A DNA stretch of 64,000 nucleotides from Mucilaginibacter segetis (lineage in GTDB: Bacteria > Bacteroidota > Bacteroidia > Sphingobacteriales > Sphingobacteriaceae), in contig NZ_JAEHFW010000001.1 of NCBI RefSeq assembly GCF_016522075.1, positions 1,116,001 through 1,180,000 of the forward strand, read 5' to 3'. The translations under genes and the position numbers were made by a program. The notes beneath the pieces are model-generated. The model was not told where the DNA came from and did no database searches. It worked only from the letters and a program-made list of their open reading frames with translations. This document shows, piece by piece, positions 38,374 through 46,462 of this stretch (the first letter of the stretch is position 1; each line of letters begins with the position of its first letter).

Positions 38374-39743
38374 ATGCTAATAGTTTGACTGGCGGAGTAA
38401 TATTTTAGCTGTATAATATCATTAGGGATAGGTCTTCTATTCCATTCCTTGTGAATGGCTAATGCGGCTCCTACTGCAGTTGCCTGCGCCATTGATGCTG
38501 AAAAGACCTCAATAGAAGGGAACGCCATAGCCAGCAAATGCATATAAACACTGTTTTTGCTGAATCCGCCGTCAACAAATAAGCGTTTTACTTTTGTGCC
38601 CTTTAAAACCAATTGTGTGGAGTAGATTTGCTGGTTAACCAGATCCATTACCAACTGGTGGTAGGCATGTATGTCATTCCTGAATTCGCTTAGCTCTCTG
38701 TTATCAAATACATTATTAATCGAACTGTTTATTTCTGATTTTTCTCTGACTTTCAGATAACTGACAATTCCGGGGTCAAACTGCACATTACGATACTTAA
38801 TGATATTAGTATTAAAATTGGCAGCTATGCGTTTTATTTGTTTTTCATGTTCGTAGCCCGAAAATAACCTCGAGGCCTTAACCGGTTTCCCCTGATATTG
38901 CAGATAACAAAGACAATCGTTATTTAATTGATCAACAGTTAACGGTAACTGGTTAAAAGGATTAAGGCTGATACACCATGTACCGGTTGAGATCAGGATA
39001 AAGGGCTCATGGAAATTGAAAAGATAGGGGATAAGCGCGGCAGAACTATCATGCAAACCAACCCCAACTTTGTAATTATTACCCGGAAATAAGGCAGGAA
39101 TAGCCACATTTGCAGGTAAGATTGGCGCCAACTTCAGGGCGATGCCTTCGTGTTGGGTCCATTCATGATACCTGTTTTTTTCAAAATCCCAAAGCCCGGT
39201 GTGGCATCCTATACTGGTAAGATCAGAGCATGGCCTACCGGTGAATAGGTAGCTCATATACTGGGGTAAATGCAGCGCGTATTTTATCCGTTTAAACAGC
39301 TCTGGTTTTTCATGTTTTAACCGGTATAGCTGTAAACCGGAGTTTAAACTACCTAACGCAGGCGAAGCGGTTTGAAGCGTTAACTGATCTTTTCCGCCAT
39401 ATTGTGTATAGAATTTATTGCTGATATCTTCCGGATACTCCTTCAGGTAGTTATATAATGGCGTAAGGGGTTTACCATCATCACCTATATAAACAAAACT
39501 TGCCCCATAGGTGGAAAAATTTACCGCTTTCACTTTAAATTCGTTCATGCGGAATATTTCGCTTAATGAATCATATACTGATAACCTTAAGCTTTCAATA
39601 TTTTCACAAGGAAAACCGTCCTCATCCGTTGTTTCAATAAATCTCGCCGATTTTTCGAAAACAATGTTGTAGTCTTCATCAAACAAGAATAATTTCTTGT
39701 TGGTTTTTCCCACATCAAACACCACTATTACGGGCTTACTCAT
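38370..39743 (-). CDS. rhaB: FGGY-family kinase, probable L-rhamnulokinase
   Basis: The 457-residue FGGY kinase carries the N-terminal phosphate-binding motif VVFDVGKTNKKLFLFDED, the second-lobe motif ILISTGTWCISLNPF and the adenosine motif RLFVDGGFSKNSVYMHLLAM. Phosphorylation of L-rhamnulose at C1 is inferred from its place between the isomerase (18 bases upstream) and lutA (4-base overlap), in the operon with the aldolase. It is shorter than E. coli RhaB (489) and its N-terminal DVGKTNKK differs from the E. coli DxGxxS type, so it may be a non-orthologous rhamnulokinase. An L-fuculokinase-like specificity cannot be excluded by sequence alone. Confidence 0.85.
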   Translation of the reverse strand: MSKPVIVVFDVGKTNKKLFLFDEDYNIVFEKSARFIETTDEDGFPCENIESLRLSVYDSLSEIFRMNEFKVKAVNFSTYGASFVYIGDDGKPLTPLYNYLKEYPEDISNKFYTQYGGKDQLTLQTASPALGSLNSGLQLYRLKHEKPELFKRIKYALHLPQYMSYLFTGRPCSDLTSIGCHTGLWDFEKNRYHEWTQHEGIALKLAPILPANVAIPALFPGNNYKVGVGLHDSSAALIPYLFNFHEPFILISTGTWCISLNPFNQLPLTVDQLNNDCLCYLQYQGKPVKASRLFSGYEHEKQIKRIAANFNTNIIKYRNVQFDPGIVSYLKVREKSEINSSINNVFDNRELSEFRNDIHAYHQLVMDLVNQQIYSTQLVLKGTKVKRLFVDGGFSKNSVYMHLLAMAFPSIEVFSASMAQATAVGAALAIHKEWNRRPIPNDIIQLKYYSASQTISI

Positions 39744-39761
39744 ATCTCTGTAATCAATAGG

Positions 39762-41036
39762 CTATAAACCGGTGGCAACCGTTTTTAATCCGCGTTCTTT
39801 TATTAATTGTTCTCTTACATTTATTTTTCTGAACAAACTTATAGGGTCAATTGAACCCCCCGACCGCTTACTCGCCTCAGCAACAAGCGGACGAACATCT
39901 GTACGATAGGCTTGCTGCAATATTTCCTGAGCAATGGCTACGTCATTATTTTGCTGGGCATTAACTAATGCTTGTTTATCAATTATTAAGGCCTGCGCAT
40001 AAGCTATTTTTATAGCCTGTACAGATTGCAGCAGGTCTTCTATCGGGTCTTTAACATTATGCGAGGCATCTATCATCCAGCCTATATCAGTTGCGTGGGT
40101 CATTCCTCGCGCATCCATGCCCTCTACCAGTTCATTAAATATTAAAAATAGCTGATAGGGGCTGATACTGCCTACGGTAAGATCATCGTCTCCGTATTTT
40201 GAATCATTAAAATGAAAGCCCGCCAGTTTGCCTTCCATCAATAATAACGATACAATTTGCTCGATATTAGTATTGGGTAAATGATGACCCAGATCTACCA
40301 AAGTAGCAGCTTTACTGCCCAATTTACTTGATAATAGATACGATTGCCCCCAATCACCTATGGTGGTAGAGTAAAAGTTTGGCTCAAACGGTTTGTATTC
40401 TATCCATATTTTCCAATCGTCCGGAAGTTCGTTATAGATCTCCTCCAGGCTTTCTAATGTATTTTGGAAGGCTCCCCTAAAATTTAATTGCCCGGGGAAA
40501 TTTGAACCATCAGCCAACCATACTGATAAGGCTTTGGAGTTGAGCTGAACTCCGTATTTGATCACCTCGATATTATGCTGAATGGCCTGCTTGCGTACTT
40601 CCTTATCTACATGATGCAATGAGCCAAATTTGTAGCTGTGTTTTTGATCGGGCTGATCCTGAAAGGTATTGGAATTTACCGCATCGAAATGCAGACCCAA
40701 CTCCGACGCTAGACTTTTTATAGATGCCGCGTTATCAGGAATATCCCACGGGATATGTAAGGAGATGGAGTTGCTGGAACGGTTAAGGGCATTTATTACA
40801 CCCACATCCGCTATCTTTTCTTCAAGACTACGTGGCTCTCCGCCACCGGAGAATCTGCCAAAGCGGGTGCCACCTGTGCCCAAAGCCCAGCTTGGTATGG
40901 CTACATTAAAAGCCATCAGTTTTTTTAAAACGTTATCTATATCTGCAATATCAGCTGCCAGGTGTTCAAAGTTCCGCTGATGTTTGCCGGCTAACTGATG
41001 ATTGTATTCATCAATTATTTGTTTTTCTATCTGCAT
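39762..41036 (-). CDS. rhaI: L-rhamnose isomerase, RhaI (Pseudomonas-type)
   Basis: The 424-residue TIM-barrel isomerase converts L-rhamnose to L-rhamnulose. It matches the RhaI group rather than E. coli RhaA. Visible metal/active-site segments are WIEYKPFEPNF (Glu), ATLVDLGHHLPNTN (Asp, His), AGFHFNDSKYGDDDLTVG (His and Asp cluster) and THATDIGWMIDASHNVKDP (Asp). The N-terminus contains the loop PSWALGTGGTRFGRF, which shapes the pocket in this group. It lies 18 bases upstream of the kinase gene and 67 bases downstream of the aldolase gene, with a hairpin in that gap. Broad epimer use is known for the family. Confidence 0.93.
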   Translation of the reverse strand: MQIEKQIIDEYNHQLAGKHQRNFEHLAADIADIDNVLKKLMAFNVAIPSWALGTGGTRFGRFSGGGEPRSLEEKIADVGVINALNRSSNSISLHIPWDIPDNAASIKSLASELGLHFDAVNSNTFQDQPDQKHSYKFGSLHHVDKEVRKQAIQHNIEVIKYGVQLNSKALSVWLADGSNFPGQLNFRGAFQNTLESLEEIYNELPDDWKIWIEYKPFEPNFYSTTIGDWGQSYLLSSKLGSKAATLVDLGHHLPNTNIEQIVSLLLMEGKLAGFHFNDSKYGDDDLTVGSISPYQLFLIFNELVEGMDARGMTHATDIGWMIDASHNVKDPIEDLLQSVQAIKIAYAQALIIDKQALVNAQQNNDVAIAQEILQQAYRTDVRPLVAEASKRSGGSIDPISLFRKINVREQLIKERGLKTVATGL

Positions 41037-41060
41037 CTCAATTCTATTTTAGGTTGGATA

Positions 41061-41091
41061 TTGATCCCGGTAATTGGTTAACCGGGATCAA
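41061..41091 (-). other. Intercistronic hairpin between rhaEW and rhaI
   Basis: TTGATCCCGGT and ACCGGGATCAA are perfect 11-base arms around a 9-base loop, in the 67-base gap between the two genes. No T run follows on the minus strand, so it is more likely an mRNA processing or stability element than a terminator. Confidence 0.6.
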
Positions 41092-41103
41092 CAGTTCTAT
41101 AGC

Positions 41104-43221
41104 TTATCGTACAAAGGCGGTTGCTACACCCCCGTCAACATTAAGCACATTCCCGGTAGATTTATTAAGCAAGCCCCCTGCAAATGCAAAGCAAGCATTA
41201 GCAATATCATCAGGTAATATTTGTTCGTTAAGTAATGTTCTTTTAGCGTAATAAGCCGGTAATTCATCAACGGTAATGCCGTATGCCTTGGCGCGCCCTT
41301 CGGCCCATCCGCCTGCCCATATATTACTGTCGCTTATTACCGCGTCAGGGTTTACTACATTTACTCTTATTTTATCGGCGCCTAATTCAACAGCATTTAA
41401 CCTGCTAAGGTGTAACTGTGCAGCTTTAGCACTGCCATACCCGGCATTGTTAGGGCCGCTTACCAGCGCGTTTTTGCTTACTATGTTTATTACATCTCCG
41501 CCAATACCCTGCTTTTTCATAACAGCGGTTGCTGCCTGTGTCACAAAAAACTGTCCTTTTACTAATACGTCGTATAATAAGTCCCAGTCTTTGTCGGTGG
41601 TATCTGCAATGGTTTTAGATATGGATAAGCCCGCATTATTTACAACAATATCTACTCCGCCAAATTCAAGCGCGGCAGTATCCATTGCGCTTTGTATCTC
41701 CTGGTTGTTGGTTACATCCATTACTGCTAAGGCATAGGTATCTTTGCCATAAAGGCTATTAAATTCTTCGCCCGCTCCTGATAGTCTTTCCGAGTTCATG
41801 TCGCTTAAAACCACAACAGCGCCTTCGTCTACAAACTTTTTAGCTATGGCTTTGCCGATACCGCCAGCACTGCCCGTTACCAACGCAACACGACCTGATA
41901 GCGATTTTGGTTTAGGCATACGTTGTAACTTGGCCTCTTCCAGTAACCAATATTCAATATCAAAAGCTTCCTGTCGCGGTAAGGAAGTGTATTCTGATAT
42001 GGCTTCGGCGCCTTTCATTACGTTGATGGCGTTGGTATAAAACTCAGCTGCAACACGTGCGGTTTGTTTGTTTTTAGCAAATGTGAACATGCCTACACCC
42101 GGATATAATATCACCACCGGATTGGCATCTCTTATAGCAGGGCTGTTAGCGTGTTTGCAATTGTTGTAATAATCAGCATACATTTTGCGATAAGCCTCAA
42201 ATGCAGGAGTCAATCTTTCTTTCAGCCTTTTTACATCAGACAGGTCCTCATCAGGTGCAAGCTCCAACACAAGCGGGCTTATTTTGGTGCGTAAAAAGTG
42301 GTCGGGGCAGCTGGTACCCATAGGAGCAAGCCTTTCCAAATCGTTAGAGTTAATGAATTCTAAAACCCTTACATCATCGGTGAAATGCCCTATCATTTTG
42401 TTTTCTGATGAACAAAAGCCACGTAGTACAGGTGCAAGCGAAGCGGCTTGTTTTTTCCGTTCATCTGCTGCAAGGCTTTCCATTTTCTGGCCACCAAATA
42501 CAGGCCCTTTTTTGCCATAATTTGCTTCCAGATAATCCGCGCATTTTTCAATTACCTCCAAAGTATTTATGTAGCTTTCGTAAGCGGTATCGCCCCAGGT
42601 AAATAAACCGTGAGAGCCTAACATAATGCCTCGTATACCGGGATTATTATCTAAACATTCCTTTAACTGCAAGCCCAGGTCAAAACCGGGGCGTTGCCAG
42701 TTAACCCAACCAATTGCACCGTTAAAAAGTTCCTGGGTTATTTTTTCTCCATCCTTTGCAGCAGCAATTGCTATGGCTGCGTCCGGATGAAGGTGGTCGA
42801 TATGTTTAAATGGTAAAAAACCATGTAAAGGGGTGTCAATTGAAGGAGCCTTTGATGCCAGATCAAATATGCTGTGGTTAAAAAGTTCAACCATTTCGTC
42901 TTCATGCTCAATGCCGCGGTAAACATTTTTAAGGCTGCGCAGTCTGTCTACATACAAAGCAGCAAGTCCGCTTTTTTTAAGAGTACCAATGTCTCCGCCT
43001 GATCCTTTTATCCACATCACCTCTACGTCTTTACCTGTAAGCGGATCTTTATCAATTAATTTACATGACGTGTTGCCCCCGCCGTAGTTGGTAAGGCGCA
43101 GATCGGCACCTAACAGGTTCGAACGATAGATCAGCAATGCTACTTCATCGCCTGCTAACTCCGCTGCTTTAGCATCGTCCCATAAATAACTTACGTGTTT
43201 AAACTGTGTTGTAATAGACAT
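41104..43221 (-). CDS. rhaEW: Bifunctional L-rhamnulose-1-phosphate aldolase/L-lactaldehyde dehydrogenase
   Basis: The 705-residue fusion has an N-terminal class II aldolase domain (about 1-400) that splits rhamnulose-1-phosphate into DHAP and L-lactaldehyde; LTNYGGGNTSCK, DTPLHGFLPFKHIDHLHPDA and GIMLGSHGLFTWGDTAYESY carry the metal-binding histidines. The C-terminal SDR domain (about 430-705) has the nucleotide loop VALVTGSAGGIGKAIAKKF, the NNAGLS segment and the YGSAK catalytic tetrad part. It oxidises the lactaldehyde to L-lactate. The arrangement matches the RhaD-aldolase/dehydrogenase fusion (TIGR02632). It is the second gene of the operon, 26 bases after rhaT. Confidence 0.95.
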   Translation of the reverse strand: MSITTQFKHVSYLWDDAKAAELAGDEVALLIYRSNLLGADLRLTNYGGGNTSCKLIDKDPLTGKDVEVMWIKGSGGDIGTLKKSGLAALYVDRLRSLKNVYRGIEHEDEMVELFNHSIFDLASKAPSIDTPLHGFLPFKHIDHLHPDAAIAIAAAKDGEKITQELFNGAIGWVNWQRPGFDLGLQLKECLDNNPGIRGIMLGSHGLFTWGDTAYESYINTLEVIEKCADYLEANYGKKGPVFGGQKMESLAADERKKQAASLAPVLRGFCSSENKMIGHFTDDVRVLEFINSNDLERLAPMGTSCPDHFLRTKISPLVLELAPDEDLSDVKRLKERLTPAFEAYRKMYADYYNNCKHANSPAIRDANPVVILYPGVGMFTFAKNKQTARVAAEFYTNAINVMKGAEAISEYTSLPRQEAFDIEYWLLEEAKLQRMPKPKSLSGRVALVTGSAGGIGKAIAKKFVDEGAVVVLSDMNSERLSGAGEEFNSLYGKDTYALAVMDVTNNQEIQSAMDTAALEFGGVDIVVNNAGLSISKTIADTTDKDWDLLYDVLVKGQFFVTQAATAVMKKQGIGGDVINIVSKNALVSGPNNAGYGSAKAAQLHLSRLNAVELGADKIRVNVVNPDAVISDSNIWAGGWAEGRAKAYGITVDELPAYYAKRTLLNEQILPDDIANACFAFAGGLLNKSTGNVLNVDGGVATAFVR

Positions 43222-43247
43222 TTGTATTATGTATAAATTTTAATTAT

Positions 43248-44327
43248 TTATTTTATTGAATTACCATATCCAACTACCAATACCGAAATAATAATGGTTG
43301 CTATACCCGCTACTACTGTATAAATAGCCTTTTTGCTTACCCCTTTCCATTCATTAAGCACTAAGCCCCAAGCGTTAGCAATAAGTATGATAAAGGCCAT
43401 GTGCAGTATCCAGGAGCTTGCACCATTTCCTAATTTACTTTCGCCCATTCCATAAAAAAAGAACTGCAAAAACCAGGTGATGCCTGCAAGTGCGGAAAAG
43501 AAATAGTTTTTTAACAGCGGTTTTTTTGCATCTGTATAATTGCTGAATGTTTTATTACGGGCATTTAATATCATGCACCAAATAAAATTAGTAGTAAGGC
43601 CTCCCCATAACAGCACTACGTAAGTAACATTGTTCCGAAATAAAAAGTTTCCCTGACCGGGGTGTGAAGCCTGCCATACTGCATTTGCGGTTTCGGCCAT
43701 GGTTTTCCCGGCTTCTATCCCGAAATTAAAACAGGCGCTTAATACACCCGATACTATCGCTACAAAAATTCCTAACCCAAAACGGTACTCTGTGTTTTCG
43801 GCGCCAACAATATTTTTTTTTGTCAGCTCTTTTTCTTTCATGATACCGGCCTTTCCGCAAATTATAATGCCGATAACACTTATTACTATTCCCAATAGCA
43901 CCATTTGGCCCCACGGATTGCTCAGCATCATGCTGAAGGTGTCTTTACCCTCTTGAGGAAAGAAGTTATAATATACAGACGGTATGATGGAGCCAAAAAC
44001 AGCGCACAGCCCTAAAATAATAGTACTGCCTAACGCTACCCCTAAGTATCGTACACCTAAGCCGTAGGTAAGCCCGCCTATTCCCCATAATACGCCGAAG
44101 AAATAGGTTAATAACAAGATATGTCCGTTGGTTGCTTTTATGATCTCAGTAAAGTTTGGTATGGTAAGCCATGCAGCCAGCGGCGGAACGATCAGCCATG
44201 AAAAAATACCTCCAACTATCCAGAAACTCTCCCAGGCCCATCCTTTTACTTTTTTAAACGGGATGTAAAAACTTCCCGAAGCAAACCCACCAACAAAGTG
44301 GAATATAATGCCAAATATTGCCTGCAT
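43248..44327 (-). CDS. rhaT: L-rhamnose/proton symporter
   Basis: The 359-residue inner-membrane protein has ten predicted helices and the RhaT features: GFASGSFYIPFKKVKGWAWE near the N-terminus, GGLTYGLGVRYLGVALGSTI in helix 4, and the C-terminal FFYGMGESKLGNGASSWILH. RhaT imports L-rhamnose with protons. It is first in the seven-gene minus-strand operon, so transcription probably starts in the 309-base divergent region. Length matches the family (about 344 in E. coli). Uptake of the monosaccharide fits the two secreted rhamnosidases on the other strand. Confidence 0.95.
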   Translation of the reverse strand: MQAIFGIIFHFVGGFASGSFYIPFKKVKGWAWESFWIVGGIFSWLIVPPLAAWLTIPNFTEIIKATNGHILLLTYFFGVLWGIGGLTYGLGVRYLGVALGSTIILGLCAVFGSIIPSVYYNFFPQEGKDTFSMMLSNPWGQMVLLGIVISVIGIIICGKAGIMKEKELTKKNIVGAENTEYRFGLGIFVAIVSGVLSACFNFGIEAGKTMAETANAVWQASHPGQGNFLFRNNVTYVVLLWGGLTTNFIWCMILNARNKTFSNYTDAKKPLLKNYFFSALAGITWFLQFFFYGMGESKLGNGASSWILHMAFIILIANAWGLVLNEWKGVSKKAIYTVVAGIATIIISVLVVGYGNSIK

Positions 44328-44381
44328 AATTTAGTATTGGTTTATAGATCGAATTACAAGTATATACCTAACACTTTATTT

Positions 44382-44401
44382 AACCATCCCCATCTGTTAC
44401 C
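44382..44401 (+). promoter_or_regulatory. Candidate operator copy 1 of the rhamnose locus
   Basis: AACCATCCCCATCTGTTACC. Its second half begins a perfect inverted repeat, ATCTGTT-acc-AACAGAT (44392-44408). The core CCCCATCTGT recurs at 50291-50309 (inverted) and, less exactly, at 44507-44526. Confidence 0.55.
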
Positions 44402-44506
44402 AACAGATACCAGTTAATAGCGCGGTAATTTCGCACTGGATAATTGGGATATATAAAAGTTTTTATTCAAAAACCGATTAATTATCAGGTGTATATGATT
44501 TATATA

Positions 44507-44526
44507 GGTAAGGATGGGTATGGTTA
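44507..44526 (-). promoter_or_regulatory. Candidate operator copy 2 of the rhamnose locus
   Basis: On the minus strand this reads TAACCATACCCATCCTTACC, sharing TAACCAT, CCCATC and TTACC with copy 1 at nearly the same spacing. It lies about 110 bases before the plus-strand gene at 44637. Confidence 0.5.
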
Positions 44527-44636
44527 TTTGCTAAGATAACTATATTATTGTTATCGTTATAAACCAGTATTTCTATTGTTTTATTGAATATCCGATTAAA
44601 AGGTAGGCTAAAACAATAATACATAAGTCACAATCA

Positions 44637-46346
44637 ATGAAAATTACACTCAACAGTAAACTGCGGAAAATTACAGGCGGATTTATTTGCCTTTTTTTAT
44701 TTAGTTCTTTTTATTGCTGTACCAATAATAATGCAAATGCAACAGCAGAAAAGGAAACTGAAACACCGAAAATTGTAAATATTGTCAACTTTATCCGTCT
44801 ACTGGAGCCGCGTGATCCGGCAATTACCGAAGATGTTTTATACCAAACCGTTGTCAAGCAGGTAGATATCATGAAAAAATATAAGCTTGGCGGTACTTTT
44901 TTGTTGCAATACGATGCCTTAATGGATCCGCGATACCAAAAACTATTAAAATCCTTACCCCGCGATTCATTCGAAATAGGTGGCTGGTGGGAAATTCCGC
45001 AACCGCTGGTAGAAAAAGCCGGTCTTAAATGGCGTGGGCGGTACCCCTGGGACTGGCGGGCCAATATTGGTTTTTCTACAGGGTACACTCCTAAAGAGCG
45101 GGAGAAGCTTATAGATGTGTACATGGCTGATTTTAAAAATATATTCGGCTATTATCCTAAATCTGTTGGCTCATGGTTTATTGATAGTTACAGTTTAAAC
45201 TATATGTATGAAAAATATCATATTGTAGCATCAAGTAATTGCAAAGATCAATATGGTACCGACGGTTACACCCTTTGGGGCGGTTACTGGAACCAGGCTT
45301 ATTATCCAAGTAAGATCAATTCTTACATGCCGGCGCAGAATGCAGAAAACCAAATCCCGGTACCTATTTTCAGGATGCTGGGCAGCGATCCCATACGCCA
45401 GTATGATAATGGTTTGGGAACAACCCGCCAGGGCGTGGTTACGCTGGAGCCGGTTTATAAATTTGGCGGTGGCGATTCTACTTGGGTTAACTGGTTTTTA
45501 AAATCGTTTACAGAGGATAAAGCATTAGGATTTAATTATACACAAGCGGGGCAGGAGAACTCCTTTACCTGGGACGCTATGGCTAAAGGCTTTGAGTTAC
45601 AAATGCCACTGATTGCCCGTTTAAGGGATGAACATAAGATAAAGGTGGAAACTATGGAACAATCCGGCCGATGGTTTAAGAGTAAATACAAAGTTACGCC
45701 GCCTACATCTTTTACGGTGAGTAAGGATATAGAGGGCAGCGATCTTAAAACAGCTTGGTTCAACAGTCGTTTTTACCGGGTTAATTTTATATGGGAAAAC
45801 GGTAGTCTCCGCATACGCGATCTGCACTTGTTTAACGAGAATTTCCCTTCTGCTTATCATTCCAAAGTGGCTACATCAAACGAATGCGTGTTTTTTACAC
45901 TCCCAGTTGTTGATGGATATATTTGGAGTAAAAGCAACGAAATAGCCGGATTAAGGTTAAAGGCTGTTATTGACGGTAAAGAAGTATTACTAAAGGGAGG
46001 CGAACCGGTTTATACCCATACCAGCCCAGGCTCCTTACATATATCATGGCCGTTAATCACTATAAAAGGTTCGGTTGAGATGGATCTGGATGAGAAAATG
46101 CTGAAGATAAAAATGGTGAGCAGTAAAAGGTATCCATGGTATTTTGATTTGACCACATCCTCGTCGGCTAAGTTGCCGTTTGATGAGATTAAAGCCAATG
46201 AGTTGGATTGCCGGTTTGAAGGAATGAATTATGTGGTTAAAGCAGATAAGGGATCCTTTTCAAAACCCGGAAATGGTGTGGTATTTAGGTTAAACCCCGA
46301 GGATAATTCAATAGTGTTTAATCTGTCGGACACCTCCACGAAATAA
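44637..46346 (+). CDS. Unrecognised secreted protein in the rhamnose locus, possible deacetylase-like barrel
   Basis: I do not recognise this 569-residue protein as a named family. It has an N-terminal hydrophobic export segment with cysteines at 27-28 (weak lipobox). Residues about 45-330 look like a TIM-barrel-type domain of the polysaccharide-deacetylase kind: DIMKKYKLGGTFLLQYDAL (about 77-95), FEIGGWWEIPQPLVEKAG (112-129), FGYYPKSVGSWFIDSYSLNY (170-189), then SSNCKDQYGTDGYTLWGGYW (199-218). A beta-rich C-terminal region follows. The canonical NodB His-His-Asp triad is not evident. It is first on the plus strand opposite rhaT, 116 bases before the GH78 gene, so a role in processing rhamnose-containing glycans is likely but not shown. 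Confidence 0.8.
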   Translation: MKITLNSKLRKITGGFICLFLFSSFYCCTNNNANATAEKETETPKIVNIVNFIRLLEPRDPAITEDVLYQTVVKQVDIMKKYKLGGTFLLQYDALMDPRYQKLLKSLPRDSFEIGGWWEIPQPLVEKAGLKWRGRYPWDWRANIGFSTGYTPKEREKLIDVYMADFKNIFGYYPKSVGSWFIDSYSLNYMYEKYHIVASSNCKDQYGTDGYTLWGGYWNQAYYPSKINSYMPAQNAENQIPVPIFRMLGSDPIRQYDNGLGTTRQGVVTLEPVYKFGGGDSTWVNWFLKSFTEDKALGFNYTQAGQENSFTWDAMAKGFELQMPLIARLRDEHKIKVETMEQSGRWFKSKYKVTPPTSFTVSKDIEGSDLKTAWFNSRFYRVNFIWENGSLRIRDLHLFNENFPSAYHSKVATSNECVFFTLPVVDGYIWSKSNEIAGLRLKAVIDGKEVLLKGGEPVYTHTSPGSLHISWPLITIKGSVEMDLDEKMLKIKMVSSKRYPWYFDLTTSSSAKLPFDEIKANELDCRFEGMNYVVKADKGSFSKPGNGVVFRLNPEDNSIVFNLSDTSTK

Positions 46347-46462
46347 TTTAAAAATTGCCTGGATCATTACTCTTATATGTAATATGGCTCCCATTTTTGT
46401 ATGTTGCAAATCCCGTTTAATCAGGATACTACTCATAGGCTGAAAATGCTTTTATATATGTT

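Larger units (their letters stand above)
44328..44636. promoter_or_regulatory. Divergent regulatory region of the rhamnose locus
   Basis: This 309-base gap separates rhaT (minus) from the 569-residue secreted protein gene (plus) and has no gene of its own. It must contain both promoters. It holds two copies of a motif also found before the GH106 gene, one forward and one inverted, listed separately. A TTATTGTTATCGTTATAA stretch near 44550 looks AT-rich but fits no promoter consensus. Confidence 0.7.

Noticed and set aside
41276-41737. Long antisense frame inside the rhaEW gene
   Set aside because: It is a mirror of a strongly conserved aldolase/dehydrogenase coding region and has no domain features.
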